NCBI RefSeq assembly: GCF_000764495.1
Contig: NZ_JRLB01000094.1
Location: 1-41,339 of the forward strand
DNA from: Nitrincola sp. A-D6
Lineage (GTDB): Bacteria > Pseudomonadota > Gammaproteobacteria > Pseudomonadales > Balneatricaceae
DNA length: 41,339 nt
Reading direction: 5' to 3'
In this document: positions 9,083 to 17,869 of the stretch, one piece after another
How positions within the stretch are numbered: the first letter of the stretch is position 1
Layout: each line of letters begins with the position of its first letter
Translations under genes and position numbers: made by a program
The notes under the pieces: generated by a model
Databases searched by the model: none
What the model saw: only the letters and a program-made list of their open reading frames with translations
What the model was told of the DNA's origin: nothing

Positions 9083-9898
9083 TCAAAAGACTTTGGTAAG
9101 CGCTATGCGGAACTTCGTGCCTTCAAAACCCTCTTTAACACTATGCTCTTTATACACACCCGCATCGACACCCATCATAATCTGTGGCCAAAAATAGCCA
9201 GCAGACAATCCGGCAGCATGCGTTTCGGCTTCACCGCCATCAACATCCCAACGACTGTATCCTACCAGCCCCAGGTCCATCAGGCCGTAGCTCTTGCCCA
9301 GCCCCCACTCCACTACCAGCTCATCGTTTACTGAGCTTTTGTCGGCAATCTCGTACCGGGACAGCAGGGACAAAGACACATCCTTGGCTTCATTAAGATA
9401 GACATTACCGCCCAGAGTCAGCATCACTTCAGTATAACCAAACCCAGGATCAGCGGGCTGGCCACTTTTGGCGGAGGCATTCCAGATACCTGCTGCCGCG
9501 ACGGCATCCCAACGTTCACCATGCCAACCGATCAAAGAGCCGACAAACAGATCACCCAGTCCGGTTTGCTTGTCACGCACCAGGCCATTACCAATATCCA
9601 GGTCGGTTCTGACCATCGGCAGTATGGCTTCAAACCCCAGGTTCCCTCCCAGCACTTCGGTTTCGGTGACCCAGATAAAACGATGCGCCAGCGCATCCAC
9701 TGTCACACTACTATCATGTGGCAGACCATCGGAATTATTGGCATCGTAGTGCACCGCATAGCCACGGTAGTAAACACCAGGAGGTGGCACTACCGCTGAT
9801 TTAACCCCTTCAATCCCGGGAACATACTGACCCGCTTGCAGTGCAAGTGGCGTCAGGGACATCAGCGCGGCCAGTGACAACATTTTTTTCATAGACAT
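9083..9898 (-). CDS. MetA/SphA-type outer membrane protein of phenol degradation clusters
   Basis: This 271-residue protein has a signal peptide (MKKMLSLAALMSLTPLALQA) and a mature part that begins GQYVPGIEGVKSAVVPPPGVYYRG, the typical opening of the phenol meta-degradation (COG4313, Phenol_MetA_deg) outer-membrane family. The rest alternates amphipathic strands and glycine turns and ends in a C-terminal aromatic residue (LTKVF), as beta barrels do. It is predicted to help hydrophobic aromatic substrates cross the outer membrane. It sits inside the operon, between dmpH (85 bp upstream) and dmpI (27 bp downstream). An A/T-rich palindromic region lies just before it. The family is recognised from sequence; the transport role is inferred. 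Confidence 0.85.
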   Translation of the reverse strand: MSMKKMLSLAALMSLTPLALQAGQYVPGIEGVKSAVVPPPGVYYRGYAVHYDANNSDGLPHDSSVTVDALAHRFIWVTETEVLGGNLGFEAILPMVRTDLDIGNGLVRDKQTGLGDLFVGSLIGWHGERWDAVAAAGIWNASAKSGQPADPGFGYTEVMLTLGGNVYLNEAKDVSLSLLSRYEIADKSSVNDELVVEWGLGKSYGLMDLGLVGYSRWDVDGGEAETHAAGLSAGYFWPQIMMGVDAGVYKEHSVKEGFEGTKFRIALTKVF

Positions 9899-9936
9899 AG
9901 CGACTACCTTTTTTAGAGTTATTTTTGCTTAAACAT

Positions 9937-9970
9937 TAGTTAATAATTAACTTTAATATTAATGATTAAC
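9937..9970. promoter_or_regulatory. AT-rich palindromic region upstream of the outer membrane protein gene
   Basis: An almost purely A/T stretch in the 85-bp gap between dmpH and the outer membrane protein gene holds the palindrome AGTTAAT-A-ATTAACT (9938-9952) and a further ATTAACTA copy near 9963-9970. It could be an internal promoter or regulator site that uncouples the membrane protein and tautomerase from the rest of the operon. No factor can be assigned. Confidence 0.35.
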
Positions 9971-9983
9971 TACATTGAAATTG

Positions 9984-10775
9984 TTATATAAATTTAGCCG
10001 ATATCGTTCCCAGATCCTGATAGCGAATATTGATAGAGTCACCCCGGTTAACCGTCACAGCCGCAGTGATACCCCCAGTCATAATGAAGGTCCCGGCGGG
10101 AATCTCTTCACCCCGCTCACCGAGCATATTCGCCAGCATCGCTACCGAAGCCGCCGGATGACCGAGCACAGCAGCGCCTGCACCGGTTGCCACCACCTCG
10201 CCGTTAATCTCCATCACCACCCCCAGCGTCGTCACGTCCACATCTTCCAGACGCGCCATGCGACCACCGGTGATAAAACGCGTTGAACTGGAGTTGTCCG
10301 CGATAACGCTTTTGAGATCAAACTTGAAATCCTTGTAGCGGGAGTCAATCACTTCCACCGCCGGGATAATAAAGTCTGTCGCCCGCATCACATCACCGAT
10401 ATGTACACCCGGGCCTTTCAGCGGGGCTTTAGTGACAAAGGCTATTTCGGCTTCAATCTTTGGATGGATCAATTCATCCATCTTGATCTCACCCCCTTCA
10501 GGCACACTGAAATAGTCGGCCAGGTAGCCATAACAGGGCTGCTCTACGCCCATCTGGGCCATTTTTGCCCAGGAGGTCAGACCCATTTTCATACCCACAA
10601 TTTTGTGGCCCCGCGCTTCTTTGCGCTTGCGCACTTCCCACTGCACATCAAAGGCATCTTCATAGGTCATGTGCGGATACTGATCAGTCACCTTGGTGAT
10701 TTCATAAGCCTTAAGCTCAGCGTCTTCACAATAGGTTGCCAGTTGTTCAATTTCCGTGCGTGTTAGATTACCCAT
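9984..10775 (-). CDS. dmpH: 4-oxalocrotonate decarboxylase (2-oxo-3-hexenedioate decarboxylase)
   Basis: This 263-residue member of the hydratase/decarboxylase (FAH-like) family decarboxylates 4-oxalocrotonate to 2-hydroxypenta-2,4-dienoate in a complex with the hydratase DmpE. The metal and substrate site shows in HPKIEAEIAFV (E-x-E) and in FIIPAVEVIDSRY. The segment KIVGMKMGLTSWAKMAQMGV fits decarboxylases rather than hydratases. It starts at ATG 10775, which overlaps the dmpG stop as TGATG, and belongs to the H/G/F/E block. It resembles the other family member in the operon (dmpE) but is clearly distinct. Confidence 0.92.
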   Translation of the reverse strand: MGNLTRTEIEQLATYCEDAELKAYEITKVTDQYPHMTYEDAFDVQWEVRKRKEARGHKIVGMKMGLTSWAKMAQMGVEQPCYGYLADYFSVPEGGEIKMDELIHPKIEAEIAFVTKAPLKGPGVHIGDVMRATDFIIPAVEVIDSRYKDFKFDLKSVIADNSSSTRFITGGRMARLEDVDVTTLGVVMEINGEVVATGAGAAVLGHPAASVAMLANMLGERGEEIPAGTFIMTGGITAAVTVNRGDSINIRYQDLGTISAKFI

Positions 10776-11802
10776 CAGATTAACCCCTTCTGTTTTGACA
10801 TGGTCAGTGCCAGGTCTTCAATCATGTCTTCCTGTCCGCCCACCGTGCCGCGACGGCCGAGTTCCACCAGAATGTCTCGCGCCTGAATGCCGTATTTCTT
10901 TTCAGCACGCTGGGCAAACAGCAAAAATGAGCTGTACACACCGGCGTAACCGAGTGTCAGTGAATCACGGTCAACCCGGATCGGCTGGTCCATCATCGGT
11001 ACCACCAGGTCCTCAGCCACATCCATGATTTTATAAAGATCGATAGCGGTTTTAGCACCCATACGCTCCAGTACTGCAACCAGCACTTCCAGCGGTGTAT
11101 TCCCGGCACCCGCACCCAGCCCGGCTACCGAACCATCGATACGTGTGGCGCCAGCTTCTATGGCTGCCAGGGAGTTGGCGATGGCCATGCCCATGTTATG
11201 GTGGCCGTGAAAGCTATCTCGATGCTGCTGGGCAGCTCAGCCCGCAGCAGCGCAATTTTCTCTGAAACCTCATCCGGCAGCATGTAGCCTGCCGAGTCAG
11301 TGCAATAGATGCAGTTGGCGCCGTAGCCAACCATCAGCCGCGCCTGTTCCAGCACCTTTTCGGCACTGATCATATGCGCCATCATTAAGAATCCGACCGT
11401 ATCCATACCCATCTTGGCGGCCATACCGATATGCTGTTCAGAGACATCCGCTTCAGTACAATGGGTGGCGACACGAATGGTACTGACACCACAGTCTTTG
11501 GCCATTTTCAGGTGATCAACAGTGCCGATCCCTGGCAGCAGCAGTGCTGAAATTTTGGCGTTTTTCATTTTCGGCACCACGGCGTTCAGGTATGCCTCAT
11601 CGCTGTGGGCGGGAAAACCGTAGTTTAATGACGCACCACCCAGGCCATCACCATGGGTCACTTCGATCAGAGGCATACCGGCTGCATCCATCGCGGAGGC
11701 AATAGTCACCATCTGCTCCAGACTGATTTGGTGGCGCTTGGCATGCATACCATCGCGCAGACTCATATCGTGTAACGTGACAACTTTATTATTTAAATTC
11801 AT
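10775..11802 (-). CDS. dmpG: 4-hydroxy-2-oxovalerate aldolase (frameshifted in this sequence)
   Basis: This DRE-TIM metallolyase splits 4-hydroxy-2-oxovalerate into pyruvate and acetaldehyde and channels the aldehyde to DmpF. The N-terminal part shows [20 protein letters not shown] (the catalytic Arg-Asp pair and His) and [10 protein letters not shown]. The C-terminal part shows [20 protein letters not shown] and [15 protein letters not shown]. The frame breaks near 11208. Restoring one C gives [14 protein letters not shown], which contains the HxH metal ligands. The repaired length is 342 residues, normal for the family. It starts 13 bases after dmpF. Confidence 0.92.
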
Positions 11803-11815
11803 GATTTTGCTCCTG

Positions 11816-12725
11816 TTAGCCGCGTACTGGTAAGGTAATACTGCCGTTAGCGGCCTCTTCTGCGAACATCTCGGCAGTCCGCAGGCCAGCGGCTGTCATG
11901 ATGTCGAGGTTGCCGGCGTATTTGGGCAGGAAGTCACCCAGGCCTCCACTTCCATAAATACCGACACGCGGTTGCCATCGAATACCGGACCGTTGACCAG
12001 ACGGTAACCCGGTACATATTTTTGTACCTCCTTGACCATGGCATGAACGGATTCGGTAATTGCGGCCTGATCGGGTGTGTCTTCGGTCAGGCAGTGGATG
12101 GTGTCGCGCATCATCAGCGGGGGTTCGGCCGGGTTAATAATGATGATTGCCTTGCCCTGTTTTGCGCCCCCGACCTTCTCCACGGCGGCGGCCGTCGTGC
12201 GAGTGAATTCATCGATATTCTGACGTGTACCCGGGCCCACTGAGTGCGAAGAAACCGTCGCTACAATTTCGCCATAGGCCACCGGCTGCACGCGGGAAAC
12301 CGCTGCCACCATGGGAATAGTGGCTTGACCACCACAGGTGACCATATTGACGTTCATTTCCAGGTTTTTGGCGTGATCAGCCAGGTTGACCGGCGGCACG
12401 CAATAAGGACCGATGGCTGCAGGCGTCAGGTCGATCATAATCACCCCCAGCGCATTCAGCTTGCGGCTGTTTTCGGCATGTACATACGCCGAGGTCGCAT
12501 CAAAGGCGACACGAATATCATCCTCAAGCACATGGGGTAACAGGCCATCAACACCTGTAGCACAGGTTTTAATCCCCATCGCCTTGGCCCGTATCAGCCT
12601 TCAGATTGAGGATCGATACCCACCATCCACACAGGCTCTATCCATTCAGAGCGTTGCATTTTCATCAGCAAGTCGGTGCCGATGTTGCCGGGGCCAATAA
12701 TGACCGCTTTAAGTTTTTTTGACAT
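11816..12725 (-). CDS. dmpF: Acetaldehyde dehydrogenase (acylating), two frameshifts in this sequence
   Basis: This enzyme converts acetaldehyde, NAD and CoA to acetyl-CoA, in complex with DmpG. The start is ATG 12725 ([23 protein letters not shown]-binding GxGxxG-like). The catalytic cysteine lies in [13 protein letters not shown]. Two single-base losses break the frame. Near 12597, restoring a C gives [18 protein letters not shown]. Near 11943, restoring a G gives [20 protein letters not shown]. With both repaired, the protein has 303 residues and ends [11 protein letters not shown]. The uninterrupted middle part spans 11896-12579. A 50-bp gap separates it from dmpE. Confidence 0.9.
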
Positions 12726-12775
12726 AAGAACTGTTCCAATCCTGAGTTTATTGTTCTGGCTGTTATTCTGACTGG

Positions 12776-13561
12776 CTAAACAAAGCGCACCGAGGCATTG
12801 CCTATTCCACCAATACTGACGCGCATATAATCTCCGGCTACAACCGGCTCAAGTGGCACCAGCGATCCGGACAGGATCACCTCACCGGCTTTCAGGCCGA
12901 TACCAAAAGCCCCCAGCGTATTCGCCAGCCAAACCACACAATTAACCGGACTGCCCAGGGCCGCTGCACCGGCGCCGGTAGAGATGACAGAACCGTTTTT
13001 TTCCACCACCATGCCACAGGTCGCCAGATCGACTTTACGCGGGTCCACCGCACGATCCCCCAGCACAAATAAACCGCAGGAAGCGTTATCTGCTACCGTG
13101 TCCTGGATTTTGATCTGCCAGTTGTCAATGCGTGAATCCACCACTTCAAAACAGGGCATAACGCATTCGGTAGCGGCCAGGACATCAGCATTGGTAATAC
13201 CCGGTCCCATCAGGTCTTTTTTAAGGATAAAGGCAATCTCTCCTTCGGCTTTGGGTTGCATCAACAGCTGACTGATGGGCATCTCTTCACCCTGGCTATA
13301 GGCCATTTTGTCCGTCAGGTAGCCGAAATCCGGCTGATGTACATTGAGCATGTTTTGCACTGCTTTCGAGGTGACGCCGATCTTTTTACCTATCACCCGC
13401 TCACCCGCAGCCAAACGCTGCTCCAGCATGCGCAAGGAGATGTGGTAGGCATCATCAATGCTGATGTCAGGGTATTGTTCTGTTAGTGGGCGCATGGGTA
13501 TTTTGCTTTGCATCGCTTGATACAGCGCGTCACCACACTGTTGAATCAGTTCACGTTTCAT
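12776..13561 (-). CDS. dmpE: 2-hydroxypenta-2,4-dienoate hydratase (2-oxopent-4-enoate hydratase)
   Basis: This 261-residue enzyme adds water to 2-hydroxypenta-2,4-dienoate to give 4-hydroxy-2-oxovalerate, the aldolase substrate. Family motifs are [38 protein letters not shown] (metal-binding Glu pair) and [23 protein letters not shown]. The C-terminal [19 protein letters not shown] fits hydratases of the DmpE/MhpD group. It lies directly after dmpC (7-bp gap), in the position where dmpD-dmpE normally follow; the hydrolase gene dmpD is missing. This frame is intact although its neighbours on both sides are broken. Confidence 0.93.
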   Translation of the reverse strand: MKRELIQQCGDALYQAMQSKIPMRPLTEQYPDISIDDAYHISLRMLEQRLAAGERVIGKKIGVTSKAVQNMLNVHQPDFGYLTDKMAYSQGEEMPISQLLMQPKAEGEIAFILKKDLMGPGITNADVLAATECVMPCFEVVDSRIDNWQIKIQDTVADNASCGLFVLGDRAVDPRKVDLATCGMVVEKNGSVISTGAGAAALGSPVNCVVWLANTLGAFGIGLKAGEVILSGSLVPLEPVVAGDYMRVSIGGIGNASVRFV

Positions 13562-13568
13562 ATAATTC

Positions 13569-15026
13569 TCACAACTTGATACAGATATTTTTCAGTTCGG
13601 TATAAAACTCCAGACCATGTACCCCGCCTTCACGGCCAATTCCGGATTGCTTGGCGCCGCCAAAAGCGGTGCGCAGATCACGCAGGAACCAGCTATTTAC
13701 CCACACCAGACCGGCTTCCACCTGCTCGGCTACACGCACGGCACGCGATGAGTTACCTGTCCAGATAGCGGCGGCAAGACCGTATTCAGTGTCATTGGCC
13801 AGGCTGATCGCTTCTTCTTCCGTATCGAAAGGACGGATGTGACAACACGGGCCAAAGATCTCTTCACGAATCACACGAGCATCATCAGCCAGCCCCGTCC
13901 AGATGGTGGGTTCGATCCAGGCACCGTCATTCAACTCAGCACCCATATCCGGAATGCCGCCACCGATTTCGACTGTGGCACCTTCCTGAACGGCTAAATC
14001 GTAGTAGTACTTCACCTTGTCACGGTGCGCGAGACTCACCAGCGGACCAAAGTTAGCCTGTGAATCTTCTGGGCGACCCAACTTGAGCTGGGCAACGGCT
14101 TCTTTCATGCGTGCCAGAAAGGCTTCGTAGATAGGCCGCTCTACATAGACACGCTCGGTACCCAGGCAGACCTGACCACAGTTAACAAAAGCCGAGCGCA
14201 TGGTGCCTTCCACGGCTTTGTCCAGATCACAATCGGCAAACACAAGCGCCGGGTTTTTCCCCCCAGCTCCATGGAAATATTACGCAGGCCTACGGCGGCC
14301 GCTTTCATGATCGCCTCGCCTGTGCGGGTTTCGCCGGTAAAGGTAATGGCATTCACCAGCGGGTGCGTAGTCAGAAATTCACCAGCAGAGTCAGGGCCAA
14401 AGCCATGCACAACGTTGTAAACACCAGCCGGCACACCACACTCATTCATTACCTCACCCAACAGCGTGGCTGTCGCCGGGGTTTCTTCAGAGGGTTTCAC
14501 CACAACGCAATTACCACACGCCAGAGCTGGCCCAACCTTAAAGGTCATCAGCAACAGCGGCAGGTTCCAGGGGCTGATCACAGCCACCACCCTTTGGGAG
14601 AGCGATGCCCCAGATTGATAGCCCCTTCGCCATCGGGTGTATCCATGCGAAACGCTTCGGTGGGATGATTCGCCAGGGTTTCTGAAAAGGCTTTAAAGTT
14701 GGCGGCACCACGCGGAATATCGATATGGCTGGCGATGCTGTAAGGCTTGCCGGTATCGCGGCATTCGGCCGCCAGAAACTCATAGGAACGTTCATTAATA
14801 CGATCAGCCACTTTGTTCAGCAGCGTGATACGCTCAGCTTGGGTCATTCCCCCCATGGCCCTTGCAGCGCAGCTTTGGCTGCTTTAACCGCCGCGTCCAC
14901 CTCGTCCCGGCCCGCTTCATAAACGGCACCGATCAGGCTGTTGTCTACCGGGCAGCGATTTTCAAAAGTTTTACCACTGGCAGAGGCAATAAATTCGCCA
15001 TTGATAAAGTGTTTAAATTCGTTCAT
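13569..15026 (-). CDS. dmpC: 2-hydroxymuconic semialdehyde dehydrogenase (three frameshifts in this sequence)
   Basis: This NAD-dependent aldehyde dehydrogenase oxidises the ring-cleavage product 2-hydroxymuconic semialdehyde to 4-oxalocrotonate. It starts at ATG 15026 (MNEFKHFINGEFIASASGKTFEN). The catalytic Glu lies in NISMELGGK and the catalytic Cys in NCGQVCLGTERVYVERP. Three single G losses (plus-strand C) break the frame: in the C6 run at 14849-14854 (GPWG/GMTQAER), in the CCC at 14590-14592 (PKGVVAVISPWNLPLLL) and in the C6 run at 14259-14264 (LGGKNPALVFADCDLDK). Repaired, the protein has 486 residues, the usual length for DmpC/XylG. The C-terminus (FGGAKQSGIGREGG) is intact. Confidence 0.93.
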
Positions 15027-15052
15027 AGCTTGCTCTCATTCACGGGCAGGTT

Positions 15053-15083
15053 AAAAAGTGCCGATCAACCTGATGACCGGCAC
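15053..15083 (-). terminator. Terminator-like hairpin between dmpB and dmpC
   Basis: Read on the minus strand, GTGCCG and CGGCAC form a 6-bp stem around a 14-base loop, immediately followed by five T. It lies in the 65-bp gap after dmpB. It could act as an attenuator, giving more transcript for the upper genes (phenol hydroxylase, catechol dioxygenase) than for the lower pathway. The stem is short, so confidence is moderate. Confidence 0.5.
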
Positions 15084-15091
15084 CGGCTTTA

Positions 15092-16014
15092 TCAGGTCAC
15101 CACGGTCAGGAAACGCTCGTTCAGTTGACGATCATGGTAGAAAATGGCTTTACCAAGACTGTCGGCTTGCCAGGTGACCGGTTCGTGATCAGGGTAGTGA
15201 TAGTCACCACCGGCAAAGACTTCATTACGGTTACCCGATGGGTCAAAGAAGTAGATGGTCTGACCGTGCGTCAGGCCATGACGGGTTGGTCCGATATCGA
15301 TAGAGGTATCGGTCATGGAGATCAGATCCGCGGCTTGCAATACATCCTGCCAGGTATCCAGGTAGAAAGAGGCATGATGGAACTTGTTCTTTTCCGGATG
15401 TTTGATGAAGGCGACATCATGCGCTTTCATGGATACGGTCAGGAACAGAGCGACACGGTTGTTATCCGGGTCGACGACCTGCTCAGCCAGATCGAAGCCC
15501 AGCACATCCCTGAACAGGATGAGGTTGCCTTCCAGATCATCACCGTACAGCAGGCAATGATCAAAACGGGTCGCTTTCATACCCTTGAGATCACGCGGCC
15601 AGGCTTCGGGGTTAACGTTAGAGACACCCCACTTACCGGTTTGCTCTTTGGTAGCGTAGAGCTCAAAGGTATGCCCCGTCGGTGCAACAAACTGCATGCG
15701 CCGACCACAGTCTTTCAACTCACCAGCGGGCAGTTCAGTGACACTCAGGCCAAAGGCACGGATTTCATCGGCAAGACGATCCAGTACCGACTCATCCAGG
15801 CATTTGAAGCCATAAAATCCATGCCCGGCTCATCCGACTCTTTCAATATAACTGAGTACTTATCCACCTCAGTCCAGGCTTTTAAGTAGATACGGCCCTG
15901 CTCATCTGAATCCATTTCGATCAGACCCAGCAGATCCACATAGTGTTTACGGGCTTCTTCAAGATCCAGTACGCGAATCTGTACATGACCTGGACGCATT
16001 ACACCTTTTTTCAT
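15092..16014 (-). CDS. dmpB: Catechol 2,3-dioxygenase (frameshifted in this sequence)
   Basis: This Fe(II) extradiol dioxygenase opens catechol to 2-hydroxymuconic semialdehyde. The N-terminal vicinal-oxygen-chelate module ([20 protein letters not shown]) and the catalytic C-terminal module are both present. Iron ligands are the His in [10 protein letters not shown], the second His in [12 protein letters not shown] and the Glu in NRNEVFAGG. The distal signature [15 protein letters not shown] is complete. One G is missing near 15811; with it the join reads [21 protein letters not shown]. The repaired length is 307 residues, the same as XylE/DmpB. The gene follows the ferredoxin gene, as in other dmp/xyl operons. 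Confidence 0.94.
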
Positions 16015-16035
16015 GATGGTTTCCTCTTATATTTT

Positions 16036-16362
16036 TTATTTAACAACGCTTACTTGTATTGTTTGTTTTGATTGATCCTCGAAGTGATCTGACTCAATCA
16101 CCAGATCACTTTCCGGGAATACCCGGCAGGCCAGGGCAAACCCCGATGCCTGTTCTGCTGCACTGATATGCGCTTTACTCATGCGTTTCGTCTGATAACG
16201 CCCCTGCAGTATTTTCACTTTGCACAGACCGCAGCCACCGCCACGACAGCCCACATTAATCGCCTGCTGACAGGCCTTTTCCATGGCCTGGAGTAGCAAC
16301 TCACCTTGTTTAACAACAAAGGTTTGCTCACGATTGGTTACCAGAATCTGATAATTCATCAT
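16036..16362 (-). CDS. dmpQ: Chloroplast-type [2Fe-2S] ferredoxin, DmpQ/XylT type
   Basis: This 108-residue ferredoxin should reactivate catechol 2,3-dioxygenase by reducing its oxidised iron, as known for XylT. The cluster ligands are C39, C44, C47 and C79 (pattern Cx4Cx2C...C in GCRGGGCGLCKVKILQG and FALACRVFPESD). It sits between phenol hydroxylase dmpP (12-bp gap) and dmpB, the usual position. A second Met at codon 2 is an alternative start. Confidence 0.92.
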   Translation of the reverse strand: MMNYQILVTNREQTFVVKQGELLLQAMEKACQQAINVGCRGGGCGLCKVKILQGRYQTKRMSKAHISAAEQASGFALACRVFPESDLVIESDHFEDQSKQTIQVSVVK

Positions 16363-16374
16363 TGCAACTCCGGT

Positions 16375-17436
16375 TCAGATGCGCTTGAACAAGGCCGAGC
16401 GTGTTTCGGCGCTGGCACCATCAGCCGCCGTGAGAAATTTCTCCATATGGATATCCGCTTCAAATACCCGCCCCAGCATCAGCGTGCTGATGGCGGCATC
16501 AATCATTGGCGGCGGTCCGCAGAGGTAGGCTTTGTGGCCATTAAAACGCCCGTCGAAAAAGTCTTTAGCCGCTTCATGCACAAAGCCGGCAAACCCCGTC
16601 CAGCCATCCGCTTCTGTCGGCTCATTCAGTGCCGGGATATAGTGGAAATTGGCATGGGTCCGGGTCAGCGCTTCGAGACGTTCGCGGTTATACAGCTCAC
16701 TGAGATTGCGCGCGCCCTGAAACAGGTAGATCTGCCGTGTGTCGCCCTGCTCCAGCAGGTCCAGAATCATCGATTGCGGACTAGATAATCCCGATCCACC
16801 CGCAATAAAAATCACATCCTTGGCGTCCGATTTGCGCACAAAAAACTGCCCATAAGGACCGGACAGATCCAGCTCATCACCCGGCTGCAACGATTCGTGT
16901 AACCAGGTCGTTGCTGCACCACCCGGTACCAGACGCACATGCAGCTCAATATGACGATCATCCGATGGCGGGTTGGCAATCGAGAAAGCCCGACTCCCTT
17001 CCACGCCTGGCAGATTCAGGTTCACATACTGACCCGCCTGAAAGGTCATGGGGCGGTCCAACGCCACACGTATCTCTTTAATGCTGGGCGACAGATCCTG
17101 GATGCTGACAACGGTCGCGTTGAAATCTTCTACCGGATAACCGGCAAAGTCAGGGTCCACATCGACATCGGCTTCTATCACCAGGTCCGACTCGGGGATG
17201 GCGCAACAGGCCAGCACCTTGCCTTCGTCGCGCTCAACATCCATCAGTGCGAAGGGTGAGGCATTGCCAATCTCGACATCACCTTCCACCACCTGCACCT
17301 TACAAGTGGCACAGGTGCCATGACCGCAGGCAAAGGGCAACCAGACACCCTGACGCAGTGCGGCATCCAGAATGGTCTGCCCCTCTTCCACTTCAATCAC
17401 ATCACCCGTGGGTTCTACGGTCACTGCATAGGTCAT
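16375..17436 (-). CDS. dmpP: Phenol hydroxylase reductase component P5
   Basis: This protein passes electrons from NADH through FAD and a plant-type [2Fe-2S] cluster to the DmpN oxygenase. The start is ATG 17436 (MTYAVTVEPTGDVIEVEEGQ), preceded by GAGGAG. An upstream in-frame ATG at 17565 overlaps dmpO and lacks family similarity. Domains are ferredoxin (C37, C42, C45, C77), FAD-binding (SRAFSIANPPSD) and NAD-binding (GGSGLSSPQSMI, YLCGPPPMIDAAI). The 353-residue length is that of DmpP. No frameshift is present. Confidence 0.95.
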   Translation of the reverse strand: MTYAVTVEPTGDVIEVEEGQTILDAALRQGVWLPFACGHGTCATCKVQVVEGDVEIGNASPFALMDVERDEGKVLACCAIPESDLVIEADVDVDPDFAGYPVEDFNATVVSIQDLSPSIKEIRVALDRPMTFQAGQYVNLNLPGVEGSRAFSIANPPSDDRHIELHVRLVPGGAATTWLHESLQPGDELDLSGPYGQFFVRKSDAKDVIFIAGGSGLSSPQSMILDLLEQGDTRQIYLFQGARNLSELYNRERLEALTRTHANFHYIPALNEPTEADGWTGFAGFVHEAAKDFFDGRFNGHKAYLCGPPPMIDAAISTLMLGRVFEADIHMEKFLTAADGASAETRSALFKRI

Positions 17437-17446
17437 GACAATCTCC

Positions 17447-17809
17447 TCAAACGCCTTTACCCTGAAACCCTGTAAGTTCCGGAGTCTGAAACCGCAGTAC
17501 GGACTTATGCCCGATGCCCTGCTCCTGCAAACTTTTATCCAGCGCGGGTTTAAACGGCTGGTCATCCAGCAACCAGGTCGCGGTGTTCCAGTTCACCTGG
17601 GTAAACTCTTCATGCTCACCAAAGGCTTCCGGCATGATCTGATCGCGAAGCTCGGCAAAGGTTGTGGTGGGTGGCAGCGCATAGGCAAAGGCGGAACAGA
17701 ACATCAGGTGATGATCCCAACCCACATACACAATCTGATTGCCGTGAAAATTTTCAAATCTATCCAGTGCCGGAACCTTGTAGTCCGGCGTAATAGCTGT
17801 AACTGACAT
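17447..17809 (-). CDS. dmpO: Phenol hydroxylase subunit P4
   Basis: This 120-residue small (gamma) subunit of the multicomponent phenol hydroxylase oxygenase is recognised by MSVTAITPDYKVPALDRFENF, NQIVYVGWDHHLMFCSAFAY and the C-terminal KSVLRFQTPELTGFQGKGV. It forms the (alpha-beta-gamma)2 oxygenase with DmpL and DmpN. It lies between dmpN and dmpP, with a strong hairpin in the dmpN-dmpO gap. Confidence 0.93.
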   Translation of the reverse strand: MSVTAITPDYKVPALDRFENFHGNQIVYVGWDHHLMFCSAFAYALPPTTTFAELRDQIMPEAFGEHEEFTQVNWNTATWLLDDQPFKPALDKSLQEQGIGHKSVLRFQTPELTGFQGKGV

Positions 17810-17826
17810 AGTGATATCCTGCTTCT

Positions 17827-17847
17827 GGAGCCATCCGGGATGGCTCC
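17827..17847 (-). other. Intercistronic hairpin between dmpN and dmpO
   Basis: GGAGCCATC and GATGGCTCC form a perfect 9-bp stem with a 3-base loop in the 60-bp gap between the dmpN stop and the dmpO start. No T run follows, so it is more likely a processing or mRNA-stability element that adjusts subunit ratios than a terminator. Confidence 0.6.
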
Positions 17848-17869
17848 TGTTGTTATTATTCAGAGGTGA

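Noticed and set aside
15125..15889. A 254-codon plus-strand open frame opposite dmpB
   Set aside because: It is antisense to the clearly conserved catechol dioxygenase, and its translation shows no recognisable domain; it is a by-product of codon use on the other strand.
17437..17565. The longer N-terminus of dmpP from ATG 17565
   Set aside because: The extra 43 residues overlap dmpO and do not resemble ferredoxin-reductases, whereas ATG 17436 has a GAGGAG Shine-Dalgarno and gives the family length.
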